A stretch of DNA of 64,000 nucleotides, taken from Schaalia turicensis ACS-279-V-Col4. Lineage in GTDB: Bacteria; Actinomycetota; Actinomycetes; Actinomycetales; Actinomycetaceae. Where the stretch lies: positions 113,157 through 177,156 of the forward strand of contig NZ_JH815208.1 of NCBI RefSeq assembly GCF_000296505.1, read 5' to 3'. The translations under genes and the position numbers were made by a program. The notes under the pieces are model-generated. The model was not told where the DNA came from. It saw only the letters and a list, made by a program, of their open reading frames with translations, and ran no database searches. Shown one piece after another: positions 25,364 to 33,253 of the stretch; the stretch's first letter is position 1; each line of letters opens with the position of its first letter.

Positions 25364-27108
25364 ATCAACTATTGCTGCCACGCTTTAAGCGTTTGATGGA
25401 ACCCGCCTCGTGGCGAGACCTCTCGGTCGGTCAAGCGTGGGGTGCGGTCTCAGGACTGTGTCACGGCTTTGCCCTGCTGGCTCTGCTTCCCGCAGCAAGT
25501 GCCCTAGCGACCGGAATGCCGGTGTGGGGGCTGTCGTTTTGGGGCTGGCTCATCGCCTTGGTGGTAATCGCGGTGCTGGGCGTGGGCACGGAGTTTTATG
25601 GCATGCGCACCGGCTATATCGGCGCGCTCGGGTTCATTCACGACGTCCACCAAGCGGTCGGCAACAAGGTAGCCCGCCTACCATTGGGAGTGTTCGATTC
25701 GGGTAGTTCTGGACGGCTGTCACGCATGGTCACCCAGGAAATGATGAACTTGGGCGAATCAGCGGCACATTTCATTTTCGCCCTCGTCCAAAAACTCTCG
25801 GCCGTGCTCGTAGTCACTGTGGGAACCTGGTTCTGGGATTGGCGGCTGGGACTGACCTTGACGATCGCCTTCCCGATCATGCTCGCCTTCCTCCATATTT
25901 CCCGCGTGCTTCTTGATAAAGGTAAGCAGGTTTCCGAACCAGCCGAGTCAGAGTTGGCGGCTCGCATGGTCGAATTCGCCACCTGCCAAGGTGCATTGCG
26001 TTCCTGTCACGTCGCCGACGACTACCCGGCCCTTGATCGGGCATTCAAACAGGCTGACCGCAAAAGCCGCAAAGCATTGTGGATCGAAACATTAGCGAAC
26101 CTGATAAACGGAATGTTCGTCCAAGCGCTTGTCGTAGTAATGATTTGGCTGACCGCCCAACTCGCCCTCGGCGGGCAGATGAATGCGTTGAACGCTGTGG
26201 TCACCATCGGCATGTGCCTGCGGTTCACCACCATGCTCCAAGACATCGGTGGCTGCATGACCGGGCTGGAAGAACGCCGCCAGCAGATGAATCACGTCGA
26301 CAAGGTCATGGACGCTCCCGAACTGTCCGAACCCGATGTCTCCACACCGGTGAGCGCTCCTGGCGATGTTCGTTTCGAGGACGTCACCTTCGGCTACGAT
26401 CCGGACACTCCGGTGCTGCACGATATTTCCTTCCATGTCCCGCAAGGCGGCATGTGTGCCCTGGTTGGCCCTTCCGGCTGCGGAAAAACCACAATCGCGA
26501 GGTTGGTTGCACGTTTCTGGGATGTGCAGTCCGGCAGCGTGCGCGTTGGCGGAGTGGACGTGCGCGAGCAGACCACCGAAGATTTGATGCGCCAGATATC
26601 CCTGGTCTTCCAAGACGTCTACCTATTCAATGACACGCTCGAGGCTAACATTCGCCTTGGCAACCCCGAAGCCACCGCTGAAGAGATTCGATGGGCGGCT
26701 GATCTGTCGGGCGTGACGGAAATCGTCAACCGGCTCCCAGATGGCTGGGATTCACTGGCCGGAGCTGGCGGACGCGCCCTGTCGGGTGGGGAACGTCAAC
26801 GTGTGTCCATCGCTCGCGCCTTGGTGAAGAAAGCCCCGATCGTGCTGTTCGACGAGGCCACCAGCGCGTTGGACGCGGAAAACGAAGCCAACATTGTTGC
26901 GGCAATGAACGAGCTACGCAGGCACTCCACGTTGATCGTCATCGCCCACAAACTGGAAACCATTCGCCAAGCTGACCAAATCATTGTGCTCTCCCACGGT
27001 GGGCGTATCGCCCAGCGCGGGTGCCATGATGAGCTGGTTAACCAGCCGGGTCAATACCGCGATTTCTGGCAAGAACGCATCAATGCTGCCGGATGGCAAC
27101 TCGTCTAA
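25360..27108 (+). CDS. ABC transporter, fused membrane and ATPase domain, second half
   Basis: This 582-residue partner starts with ATG 25360, overlapping the previous stop by ATGA. It has six membrane helices (about 20-310), then an ATPase with Walker A GPSGCGKTT near 369, Q-loop VFQDVYLF, signature ALSGGERQR near 470 and Walker B VLFDEATSALD near 495. All catalytic motifs are intact in both halves. The gene is followed after 35 bases by the ECF S component. Confidence 0.88.
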   Translation: MNQLLLPRFKRLMEPASWRDLSVGQAWGAVSGLCHGFALLALLPAASALATGMPVWGLSFWGWLIALVVIAVLGVGTEFYGMRTGYIGALGFIHDVHQAVGNKVARLPLGVFDSGSSGRLSRMVTQEMMNLGESAAHFIFALVQKLSAVLVVTVGTWFWDWRLGLTLTIAFPIMLAFLHISRVLLDKGKQVSEPAESELAARMVEFATCQGALRSCHVADDYPALDRAFKQADRKSRKALWIETLANLINGMFVQALVVVMIWLTAQLALGGQMNALNAVVTIGMCLRFTTMLQDIGGCMTGLEERRQQMNHVDKVMDAPELSEPDVSTPVSAPGDVRFEDVTFGYDPDTPVLHDISFHVPQGGMCALVGPSGCGKTTIARLVARFWDVQSGSVRVGGVDVREQTTEDLMRQISLVFQDVYLFNDTLEANIRLGNPEATAEEIRWAADLSGVTEIVNRLPDGWDSLAGAGGRALSGGERQRVSIARALVKKAPIVLFDEATSALDAENEANIVAAMNELRRHSTLIVIAHKLETIRQADQIIVLSHGGRIAQRGCHDELVNQPGQYRDFWQERINAAGWQLV

Positions 27109-27143
27109 ACACAGAACTGTTCACAATCATGAAAGGAATAACT

Positions 27144-27740
27144 ATGTCCACACGCACGTCCTCGCGCCTCAACACGCGCGACTTCATCAACATTGGCGTC
27201 TTCACCGCTTTGATGTTCGTCATCGTATTTGCATTCGGAATGCTCGGGTTCATTCCCGCCGCCATGTATGCCGGTTTCTTGCTTTCGATCCTCGTTAACG
27301 GCATCGTCTTTGCGCTGTTCACAGCACGCACTCCGAAGATGGGGGCTTTGACAATCACGCTGATTATCATCGAAATCCTCTTTTTCGTGACCGGCCACTG
27401 GGTGGGCGGCATCGCGGTGGCCGCTGTGTTCGGCCTGCTCGCCGACCTAGTCATCACCAAGGGGCCGAAGAGCGTGAAGGTTCGCGTTCCGCTGGCATAC
27501 GCACTGTTTATTCTGCCGATCTACGTGTCACCGTGGATGCCGCTATTTATGAACCAAGACGCATATATGTCGCAGATCGCCGAACAAATGGGCGCAGACT
27601 ACGCTGCCAAGATGGCGCAGGTCGTCACGATTCCGATTCTGCTGGGCTTCTTCGTCGTGATGCTCATCGTGGGCTGGCTTGCTGGTCTGTTGGGAACCCG
27701 GGTGGCGCGTAAGCACTTTGAACGGGCCGGTCTTGTCTAA
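27144..27740 (+). CDS. ECF transporter S component, MptD/Trep_Strep family
   Basis: This 198-residue protein with five or six hydrophobic helices is a substrate-binding (S) component of an energy-coupling-factor importer. RDFINIGVFTALMFVIVFAFGMLGFIP near the start and the following helices are typical of the MptD/Trep_Strep subfamily, whose members in Gram-positive bacteria have been tied to heme or iron uptake. ATG 27144 is preferred (AAAGGA just ahead); earlier in-frame starts fall within the ABC gene. T and A components follow, so this is a complete group I ECF system. Confidence 0.85.
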   Translation: MSTRTSSRLNTRDFINIGVFTALMFVIVFAFGMLGFIPAAMYAGFLLSILVNGIVFALFTARTPKMGALTITLIIIEILFFVTGHWVGGIAVAAVFGLLADLVITKGPKSVKVRVPLAYALFILPIYVSPWMPLFMNQDAYMSQIAEQMGADYAAKMAQVVTIPILLGFFVVMLIVGWLAGLLGTRVARKHFERAGLV

Positions 27741-28419
27741 ACTTCCCGACCCGCGCACGATTATCGCAGCGCTCGTCATCGTCTCCACCACGATCTACAG
27801 TGCCTACTCGCCGTGGTTCGTGTGTACTCTGGGCGGATTCGCCGCCGTGATGCTGGCGAGCGCTGCGATCAATCCCAACACGCTCGTGCGCCCGAGCTGG
27901 GTGGCCGTCTACCTGGCCACGTTTGCGCTCCTCGGCGGGCTCGTCTTCGCGATACCACTGGTGTGGAAGTCAACGGCCAGCGCGTTCCTCGTGCTGTTTT
28001 TGCAGTGGATGTGGCGATTCAGTGTCAGCGCAGGAATGGGAGCCTACGCGATCGGCGTGATCCGACCCGCCACCTTGCAAAAAGCACTCGCCAGCTCACG
28101 AATCCCAACCTGTTTCACGATCCCAATCTCGGTTGCCTTACGTGTGCTGCCCGTGATCGGCCACGAGGTTAAAGCGATCTCAGATGCGATGAAGCTACGC
28201 GGCATGTCCGCGCTTTCCCTGCGCGCGGCCCAGTACTTCACAATCCCGCTGCTATCGACCGTGGTACGCAGCGGGGACGAACTGGCATCTGCTGCCCTCG
28301 TGCGCGGACTGGGCGGAACCGCAAAGCCCACCTCAGTCACAGTCGTGAAATTCCGTGTGATCGACGCAGTCATTCTGCTCATCGTTATCGGCTTCGCGAT
28401 ATGGAGAATCGTCCTATGA
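27733..28419 (+). CDS. ECF transporter T component (CbiQ-like)
   Basis: This is the transmembrane coupling (T) component of the ECF importer, about 228 residues, with hydrophobic segments including IIAALVIVSTTIYSAYSPWFVC and IDAVILLIVIGFAIW. The coupling helix region is RVLPVIGHEVKAISDAMKLRGM, containing the RG motif that contacts the ATPases, and a second ALVRGLGG near the end. The start is a TTG at 27733 overlapping the S-component stop. An in-frame ATG at 27679 lies inside that gene and is less likely. Confidence 0.85.
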   Translation: MSKLPDPRTIIAALVIVSTTIYSAYSPWFVCTLGGFAAVMLASAAINPNTLVRPSWVAVYLATFALLGGLVFAIPLVWKSTASAFLVLFLQWMWRFSVSAGMGAYAIGVIRPATLQKALASSRIPTCFTIPISVALRVLPVIGHEVKAISDAMKLRGMSALSLRAAQYFTIPLLSTVVRSGDELASAALVRGLGGTAKPTSVTVVKFRVIDAVILLIVIGFAIWRIVL

Positions 28420-29828
28420 CAACAGCCCAAGCAACTGGGGTCACCTTCACCTATCGAGGAGCAGACCACCCCTCAATCAATGACGCAACCATCACCATCA
28501 CACCTGGAACCGTCACCTTGCTGTGTGGCGCGTCAGGGTCTGGGAAAACTACCGCGCTACGGCTGTTTAACGGGCTGATCCCGCACTTCCACGACGGCGG
28601 CCTTACCGGAAGCGTCACAGTCGACAACATTGACGTGGCACGAGCCGACCTGCCACGCCTTGCCCACCACTGTTCGACAGTGTTTCAAAACCCGCGCACC
28701 CAGTTCTACACCACTCACGTGCGTCAAGAACTCGCCTTCGGCCCAGAAAACCTCGGCCGCGACCCGCAGGAGATTTGTGCGCGCATTAACGAAGTCGCTA
28801 CCGAGTTAGGCATCGCCGACCTGCTGGAATCCCGCGTCACACAACTGTCGGGTGGGCAGATGCAACGCGTGGCCTGCGCCGTCGCCATGTGCAACAACAC
28901 GTCGCTGATCGTCTTTGACGAGCCGACCGCGAACTTGTCCGCTGACGTTATCGACCAACTCGCCACACTCATCGCCAGGCTCAAAGCCGATGGACACACC
29001 ATCATCATTGCTGAACACCGGCTAAGTTTCCTTTCCGGGATCGTCGACCGCGTCTATTGCTTCGACAAAGGTAACATCGCCCTCACCGCAACCGGCGAAG
29101 AGTTCTACGCTACCTCGGATGAGGAGCGCAAACAGCTTGGACTGCGATCCCTAGTGACTGTGTCTATGCCACAACTTCCGCAACCGGCAGGAGATGGGCT
29201 GGAGATCAGCAATCTCACCTTCGCCTACCGGCACGGGAAAACGGTTCTCAACATCGACCATGTGCTCTTTCCGGCAGGGAAAATCAGCGCACTGTTGGGC
29301 CCGTGCGGGTCGGGCAAATCAACACTGGCACGGATCCTCTGCGGACTTGAAAAGGCCAAAGGTGCATCCATCACACTCAATGGACAGAAATTCGCCAGCC
29401 GGGACACATACCTTGTCATGCAAGACCCCACCCGGCAGCTGTTCTCAGACACCGTCATTGACGAAGTCACGCTCGGGATAACGAGAGCCGAAAAACAACA
29501 CATCGACGCCCAGGCGATCCTTGAAGAACTCGATCTTGCGGAGCACAAGTCCGATCATCCGCAAGCGCTGTCTGGCGGGCAGCGCCAACGCCTGGTCATC
29601 GCCACAGCACTTGCAGCGAACAAAAATGTCTACATCTTTGACGAGCCGACCTCGGGTGTTGGCTACAAGCACCTCGTCGCAATCTCTCAAGTGATGCGCA
29701 AACTCGCCGATACCGGTGCCGTCGTCATCGTCATCACCCACGACGCCGAACTCGTCACCGAAGCCGCCGACCACGCTATCCACCTCGACCAAATCAACAC
29801 CTGCTCAGACATGTGCCTACAAGAGTGA
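28416..29828 (+). CDS. ECF transporter ATPase, fused A1-A2 (two ABC domains)
   Basis: This 470-residue cytoplasmic protein fuses the two ECF ATPases. Domain 1 has Walker A GASGSGKTT near residue 39, signature QLSGGQMQR near 148 and Walker B LIVFDEPTANL near 168. Domain 2 has Walker A GPCGSGKST near 296, signature ALSGGQRQR near 384 and VYIFDEPTSGVG near 404. ATG 28416 overlaps the T-component stop by ATGA. Together with the S and T genes it powers uptake of the unknown iron-related substrate. Confidence 0.92.
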   Translation: MTTAQATGVTFTYRGADHPSINDATITITPGTVTLLCGASGSGKTTALRLFNGLIPHFHDGGLTGSVTVDNIDVARADLPRLAHHCSTVFQNPRTQFYTTHVRQELAFGPENLGRDPQEICARINEVATELGIADLLESRVTQLSGGQMQRVACAVAMCNNTSLIVFDEPTANLSADVIDQLATLIARLKADGHTIIIAEHRLSFLSGIVDRVYCFDKGNIALTATGEEFYATSDEERKQLGLRSLVTVSMPQLPQPAGDGLEISNLTFAYRHGKTVLNIDHVLFPAGKISALLGPCGSGKSTLARILCGLEKAKGASITLNGQKFASRDTYLVMQDPTRQLFSDTVIDEVTLGITRAEKQHIDAQAILEELDLAEHKSDHPQALSGGQRQRLVIATALAANKNVYIFDEPTSGVGYKHLVAISQVMRKLADTGAVVIVITHDAELVTEAADHAIHLDQINTCSDMCLQE

Positions 29829-29868
29829 ACGAGGGATTCACGAGCCGGGTTTCTACAAGGAAGTCATC

Positions 29869-30064
29869 GTGAACGAACACCACCACGATTACGGGCCGAG
29901 TGCGCAAGAGATCGCCACGGACCCTCACCTGCGTAACAAGCTTGCGATCGCGTTCGGACTCGTGTTTAGCATCGTCCTGGCGCAAGCTATCGGCGCGTTT
30001 ATGACGGGAAGCTTGGCACACTCCTCGTCGACGTTGTCCACTCGTTGGCTGATTCTCTTTCCCG
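29869..30064 (+). pseudogene. CDF (cation diffusion facilitator) N-terminal fragment, frameshifted
   Basis: A GTG at 29869 starts VNEHHHDYGP..., followed by LRNKLAIAFGLVFSIVLAQAIGAFMTGSLA, the first helices of a CzcD-like zinc/cobalt exporter. Around 30020 the frame shifts: the family pattern LLVDVVHSLADSLSRYG continues in another frame. The sequence ends abruptly at ~30064 against the GIY-YIG fragment. Confidence 0.8.
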
Positions 30065-30236
30065 CTACGGCTTCTTTTTGTCATGATCGCGTAAACGCTC
30101 AACAAAGTTTTCAGTCTTGCCGATGTAACACCAGGTGTTCTCAATAGCTTCAGGGTCATTACCAAGAAGAATATACACACCATTACAAGCGATTGAGCTG
30201 AATGCCCCCGTATTTACATGGGGTTTTTGAGACGTT
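30065..30236 (-). pseudogene. GIY-YIG nuclease N-terminal fragment
   Basis: On the minus strand the frame reads AFSSIACNGVYILLGNDPE, then CYIGKTENFVERLRDHDKKKP and TAG (30065-30067). The GVYIL ... YIG-x3-N-x3-RL-x2-H pattern is the GIY-YIG catalytic module, of the kind with a C-terminal DUF4357. Everything after about 45 codons is gone, replaced by the CDF fragment. Confidence 0.72.
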
Positions 30237-30336
30237 TAAGTTTGTTTGAATCTCGCAGCGACTAGACATCATAGTTCTGAAGTCAACACCGCTTTAGCAG
30301 GGATTTTTATGGTTTTTGCTTCTAATCATAAAGAGA

Positions 30337-31560
30337 TTATTCGCGGAACTCGGGATGATAAAAACTCAGCAAAACTGCCGCAGCTATCAGAACTGTGCAA
30401 CATGTCATTGGTAGCCACGGAGAGAGTCCGTAAAGTGCGGTGGAGGCTATCGGTGCCACTACATAGGCTGCACCATTGTTAGCATTAATCAACCCGGCCA
30501 GCCCACCTTGCTCTTCGGGCTTCATTTGCAAAGTAGGCGCCGTGTTGTAGCCAGGCATCGCCAGACCTAGACCAAAGCCTGTCAAGATGCTGGCCACGAT
30601 GAACAGTCCAAGATTTAGTGGATAAACCAAGAGCAGTAACCCGAGAAGAACGATTATTAATCCTCTTCTAAAGAGTTTTTTAGCACCCCAGTTTAACCTT
30701 GGAGCCACCAAGGCCTGCGCCAGTATCATCACCACACCCATTATTGACATGCACAAAGCGGTGAACCCTGCTGTGGCGCCGGCCGCTAGCTTCAAAACAT
30801 CCTGCAGCAAAAAGCCGAAAAGTGTAGCCACGGTAGAAAAAGCGGTAAACATGAGGAAACCGCAAGCCAGGAACACGAATACTCTTGAATCAAAGTAGGA
30901 AACTTTTGCCGGTTGAGCGACTTTTTCTTCGCCACCTGTGGGTTTGAATGTTAGAAGCAAAACGGCAACGCCTAAAAGCATGACCAGAGGCATCACCAGC
31001 AGGGGCATCATGAAGCCTCCTATAGCTGCAAGGCTGCCACCCACTAAGGCTCCAAGAATAGACGAGAATCCTTGCGCAGCGCCCAAGACTCCCACACCTT
31101 TTACCCGTTGCGTCTCACTGTAGGTATGAGTCACAACGTAGGTTTGCGCGGCTGGGGAAACTGATGCGATGGCACCGCCGTACAGCACGCCCCTAGTTAT
31201 GACTACTCCTATAATCAACGCTATGCCGGTGAGCAGACCCTTAAATCCTAGCCACACCACCATAGCGAATCCGCCTAGAGCCAGGATTCCGGCAAGCATG
31301 CCAATAAGCAAGATACGCCGAGATCCCCATCGCAATGAGACCCGTCCCCACCTGGTGGAGGTAAGAGAAAACATTACGGCTGCTAACGAAATGGTGGCGC
31401 CAATATGCCATTCCTTCAACCCGATTTCGCGCGATAGCGGAGCCAGAATTGGATTAAGAATCATCTGCCCCATATACGCCAGTAACACCGTCAAAAACAG
31501 GGGAAACAGTCCCGTTATTTTTGATTCGACTTTCTCGTTTTGTTCGTTAGTGGCGCACAT
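30337..31560 (-). CDS. MFS transporter, drug-efflux type
   Basis: This ~407-residue inner-membrane protein has 12 predicted hydrophobic segments and the MFS signature between helices 2 and 3 (STRWGRVSLRWGSRRILLIG near 85-105). It is of the drug:proton antiporter-like group; substrate unknown. The ATG at 31560 has AAAGGA 6-11 bases ahead and is preferred to 31590. It diverges from a TetR gene, with a 29-bp palindrome between them, the usual layout of an efflux pump and its repressor. Confidence 0.88.
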   Translation of the reverse strand: MCATNEQNEKVESKITGLFPLFLTVLLAYMGQMILNPILAPLSREIGLKEWHIGATISLAAVMFSLTSTRWGRVSLRWGSRRILLIGMLAGILALGGFAMVVWLGFKGLLTGIALIIGVVITRGVLYGGAIASVSPAAQTYVVTHTYSETQRVKGVGVLGAAQGFSSILGALVGGSLAAIGGFMMPLLVMPLVMLLGVAVLLLTFKPTGGEEKVAQPAKVSYFDSRVFVFLACGFLMFTAFSTVATLFGFLLQDVLKLAAGATAGFTALCMSIMGVVMILAQALVAPRLNWGAKKLFRRGLIIVLLGLLLLVYPLNLGLFIVASILTGFGLGLAMPGYNTAPTLQMKPEEQGGLAGLINANNGAAYVVAPIASTALYGLSPWLPMTCCTVLIAAAVLLSFYHPEFRE

Positions 31561-31600
31561 TAAAACATCCTTTCCAAAGTGAGCAGACAATCAAGCCGAA

Positions 31601-31629
31601 ACAATACTAGAACAATGTTCTAGTATTGT
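31601..31629. promoter_or_regulatory. Palindromic operator between MFS and TetR genes
   Basis: A perfect 14-bp inverted repeat around one base (ACAATACTAGAACA - A - TGTTCTAGTATTGT) lies midway between the divergent starts. It is a strong candidate TetR operator controlling both genes. Confidence 0.85.
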
Positions 31630-31653
31630 CGAGGTTGAGGGTATGCTGTTTTC

Positions 31654-32355
31654 GTGGGAAATAAAGACAAGCGGGTAAACACGGGTAGACGCGCCTGGCT
31701 GACGCAGGAAAAGATCACGTACACCGCAATGGAACTGACCCGAGAGTGCGGTCTAGAAAAATGGTCGATTCGTGACCTTGCGCAGCGTCTGGGAGTAGTT
31801 CCCTCTGTCATCTACCACCATTACCAAAACCGTGACGCCATTACCGCTTCTGTAATCGGCGAAATCACTAGCACCATCGAGCTACCGGACGAGCAGCTGG
31901 AATGGAAAGATTGGTTCATCTCCCTAGCAGAAAATGTCAGGCCCGTCTTTCTTGAATTCCCCGGAGTCACCGACAAACTGATGTATGGACATATGGACGC
32001 CGCGTTTATACCAATCTTGGAGGCGGCTTACGAAAAACTACGGGACGCTGGTTTTAACAAGTACATTCACATCACATACTCAATTATCATCAACACGACG
32101 CTGTGGAGCATCACTGCTCGCAACTTGCGCAGCCCAACCAAACAGGAACAGCGCCACGACCTAGGCCAAATGATTACCCAACTTCAGCCCCTAGCTGCCT
32201 GCTCCACAACGCTGACCGACATAATCCAGGGCTACTTAATTCCGCTAGCCAACCCGAAAAACGAAGACCGCATGAGTCAGGAATACTTTGAAATCATCAT
32301 AGAAGTCGTACTCGCCGGTTTAGAGATAGCGATCTTGCCTCGCGAAAACGCCTAG
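31654..32355 (+). CDS. TetR-family repressor
   Basis: This 233-residue regulator has an N-terminal TetR HTH, with the recognition-helix pattern WSIRDLAQRLGVVPSVIYHHYQNRDAI at residues 37-63, and an all-helical ligand-binding domain after it. The GTG at 31654 gives an N-terminus of normal length. It is divergent from the MFS pump and very likely represses it and itself through the palindrome at 31601. Confidence 0.9.
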   Translation: MGNKDKRVNTGRRAWLTQEKITYTAMELTRECGLEKWSIRDLAQRLGVVPSVIYHHYQNRDAITASVIGEITSTIELPDEQLEWKDWFISLAENVRPVFLEFPGVTDKLMYGHMDAAFIPILEAAYEKLRDAGFNKYIHITYSIIINTTLWSITARNLRSPTKQEQRHDLGQMITQLQPLAACSTTLTDIIQGYLIPLANPKNEDRMSQEYFEIIIEVVLAGLEIAILPRENA

Positions 32356-32375
32356 CGAACCCGAGAACAAGAGAA

Positions 32376-32690
32376 ATCATCAATACGCATAAAATATTTC
32401 CCAAAATCGCAAGTCATCCAGCTAAGAACAGAGCCTTTCAGCCTCTCCCTCTATTTCCTGCGATTTTCCAATAAACACAAGAAAATCCACCGCATCCAGA
32501 GCTTTCCAAACAACTGGTACGACTACATCAAATACGTCACCACCAATGAACTAGCTATCGCTCTTCACAGCACGCAGGCTTCTCCCAGGAATCCGCAGCC
32601 TATACCGAAGCCTAAGCCCAGCCTATTGCGTATGGACGAAGAGGAAACATCATGGCAACTGAAGGATTTAAATCCGGCAGACTAACCCTC
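32376..32690 (+). pseudogene. Unrecognised decayed reading frame
   Basis: A frame without a start codon reads YFPKSQVIQLRTEPFSL, then SFPNNWYDYIKYVTTNELAIALHS, a Pro-Lys linker (NPQPIPKPKP) and LLRMDEEETSWQLKDLNPAD before its stop at ~32685. It has protein-like composition but no start or family I can name. It overlaps the next small frame by 35 bases. Confidence 0.35.
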
Positions 32691-32897
32691 GACGTCGATG
32701 GTCTCTAGGTCGAGGCAGCAGCCGCACTCACCAGGGCAACACTGGATGTCAACGAAGTACTGATGCCCGCTTCGGAAGATGTCAGGACTGTGGTAGCTAC
32801 CGGATTCCGTGCCGCTAGATGTTTTCTCACACAGTCCACCCTCGCAGAACGGCGTTTAATAAAGGCCGCACAGCGAGGTTACATTGCCCTTAAGTAG
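32652..32897 (+). pseudogene. Small reading frame with an internal amber codon
   Basis: An ATG at 32652 reads MATEGFKSGRLTLDVDGL, a TAG at 32706, then VEAAAALTRATLDVNEVLMPASEDVRTVV and ends AAQRGYIALK at 32897. Translating through the TAG would give 81 residues. A Shine-Dalgarno (GAGGAAA) precedes the ATG. I do not recognise it; it is probably a dead gene with a single stop. Confidence 0.35.
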
Positions 32898-33187
32898 AAT
32901 TGATACTTCCTTTTGGCCGCATCTGTGATTGGCCAACGAAAGCTTGTCGGGGGTTCGATTAATAACCGCCACCCCCATTTTATGTTTCCTTCCGCGCATT
33001 AGGGCCTGTTTTGATTGCCCCTTTACTGTTTTAGGGCTTTTAGCGGACCTGGGGAGTTTTCAAAGGACACAATTCTTTCTACTTATTTTAAGTCCGGGTT
33101 ATTTTTCACGGGTAAATACGTGATTTTATGCCCTAAGGCGAGAGGCCGGTGAAAAAATGTTCAAGCGTGATGACCATTAGTGCTCAC
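32898..33187. other. Non-coding region ahead of glpD
   Basis: No gene is seen in these 290 bases, which are A+T rich. They precede the iron box and must hold the glpD promoter. Confidence 0.35.
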
Positions 33188-33206
33188 TTAGGTTAGTCTA
33201 ACCTTA
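33188..33206. promoter_or_regulatory. DtxR/IdeR-like iron box upstream of glpD
   Basis: TTAGGTTAGTCTAACCTTA matches the DtxR/IdeR consensus at 17 of 19 positions and is almost a perfect palindrome. It lies 48-66 bases ahead of the glpD start. Confidence 0.85.
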
Positions 33207-33253
33207 GGGGCTGATTGGGTTGCCCTAAATCAACTAATACGACTGGAGCTACG

